DNA from: Phytoseiulus persimilis
Lineage: Eukaryota > Arthropoda > Arachnida > Mesostigmata > Phytoseiidae
NCBI GenBank assembly: GCA_037576195.1
Contig: CM075103.1
Coordinates: 10,106,001 to 10,170,000, forward strand
Direction: 5' to 3'
Length of the DNA stretch: 64,000 bases
Part shown: in pieces, positions 63,373-64,000 of the stretch
How positions within the stretch are numbered: position 1 is the stretch's first letter
Layout of the letters: every line of letters begins with the position of its first letter
Position numbers and translations under genes: made by a program
The notes under the pieces: model-generated
Told to the model about the DNA's origin: nothing
The model's input: only the letters and a program-made list of their open reading frames with translations
The model's database searches: none

Positions 63373-64000
63373 ATACGCACTTCTCGCTCAGCGAATGTAA
63401 GTCGGCTGTTGCTTCATGCCAAAAGACCGCGAGTTGTCCGGATACTCGGGAAACATTTGAACTCAGGATTCGAGCCGGAGACACAAAGTTAACGACCAAT
63501 GACGAATGAGGCCGTCCAGCAGAACAGGAGTCCTTGGCGCACTCCCCGATTCGGCCAACGGTTCCGGAGTCGGGGCACGACTTTCTTGTGCGAGCGTCCC
63601 AGACACTTGCAGGGTGCAATCTAGTGCCAATGCCACACGAACACACCCCAGCCTAGGTTGCAGACAATCCCCTTGCGGGATCTGCTCATAGAACTCCGAG
63701 GAAGGTATCGAGAGAATATTGCCACCAACCAGAAGCGCGTGTCGGACATGTTGCCGCACCGTCAGTATTCATCTCGAAAAAGGAGGAGGAGGTTCATCAT
63801 ATTTGGAAAAGAACATTTATTTCGCTTCTCGTCCTTTGTCTCATTATCACTGCGGTAAAAATTTAACAAATTCCAAAGCTACTTCATTGTGGGAGTGGGA
63901 TTGCCCACGGTGTCGAGGGCTGTCCCAATTTTCGGATACGCATCAGAGAACCTGTCATCTAGAAATCTCTGGCATGAGTACTTTTTACAAAGACACTTAA
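63373..64000 (+). repeat. 620-bp interspersed repeat, copy 2, reaches the window edge
   Basis: Nearly identical to 50143-50780. The match runs to the last base or so of the window, so the true right end of the repeat may lie outside it. Confidence 0.9.

Overview
The window is eukaryotic nuclear DNA, most likely from an arthropod and probably a chelicerate such as a parasitiform mite or tick. That placement is inference. It rests on compact genes with short GT-AG introns, roughly balanced base composition (judged by eye), an arthropod-type duplicated secreted protein (DUF704x-like), and a repeat load of Helitron, hAT, Tigger, BEL/Pao, Gypsy, an R1/Jockey-like LINE and a tRNA-derived SINE. Nothing looks bacterial or viral. 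Most long open frames are chance readings.

Layout. 1-20.3 kb is gene-poor: it holds one SINE with perfect target duplications, four perfect TGACGTCA palindromes, a 17-base G run and a weak hint of a diverged multi-exon membrane-protein gene on the minus strand (5.2-7.7 kb). 20.4-40.7 kb is the genic core. In order it holds an M14 zinc carboxypeptidase (+), a 12-exon secreted or anchored protein built of two similar halves (-), proteasome subunit alpha 2 (+), an unrecognised multi-pass membrane protein (-), the calcium-activated nucleotidase CANT1 (+) and the spliceosomal DEAD-box helicase DDX46/PRP5 (-). Five of these gene models were spliced by hand and their phases close. The lengths are 425, 637, 234, 401 and 1022 residues, and the last three agree with the usual family lengths. 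The genes do unrelated housekeeping or secretory jobs; I see no operon-like or pathway grouping.

40.7-64 kb is a repeat graveyard. It holds a Tigger-like transposase split by a poly(A) retroposon, an LTR-like repeat split by a SINE (with an unoccupied related copy 15 kb away), a LINE endonuclease fragment and a BEL/Pao tail with its 3' LTR. It also holds a 620-bp direct repeat seen twice, a hAT transposon with 17-bp repeat arrays, a Gypsy fragment and a second, decayed hAT-like transposase.

The most striking object is at 50.8-56.0 kb: a 5.17-kb non-autonomous Helitron filled with about 110 copies of a 45-bp minisatellite. A 460-bp sister copy, with the same termini but only about eight units, lies in opposite orientation at 61.4-61.9 kb. 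Comparing the two copies fixes both ends to the base (A|TC...CTGG|T, with a terminal hairpin). The giant 1,660-1,723-codon open frames there come from a stop-free 45-bp unit and are not genes.
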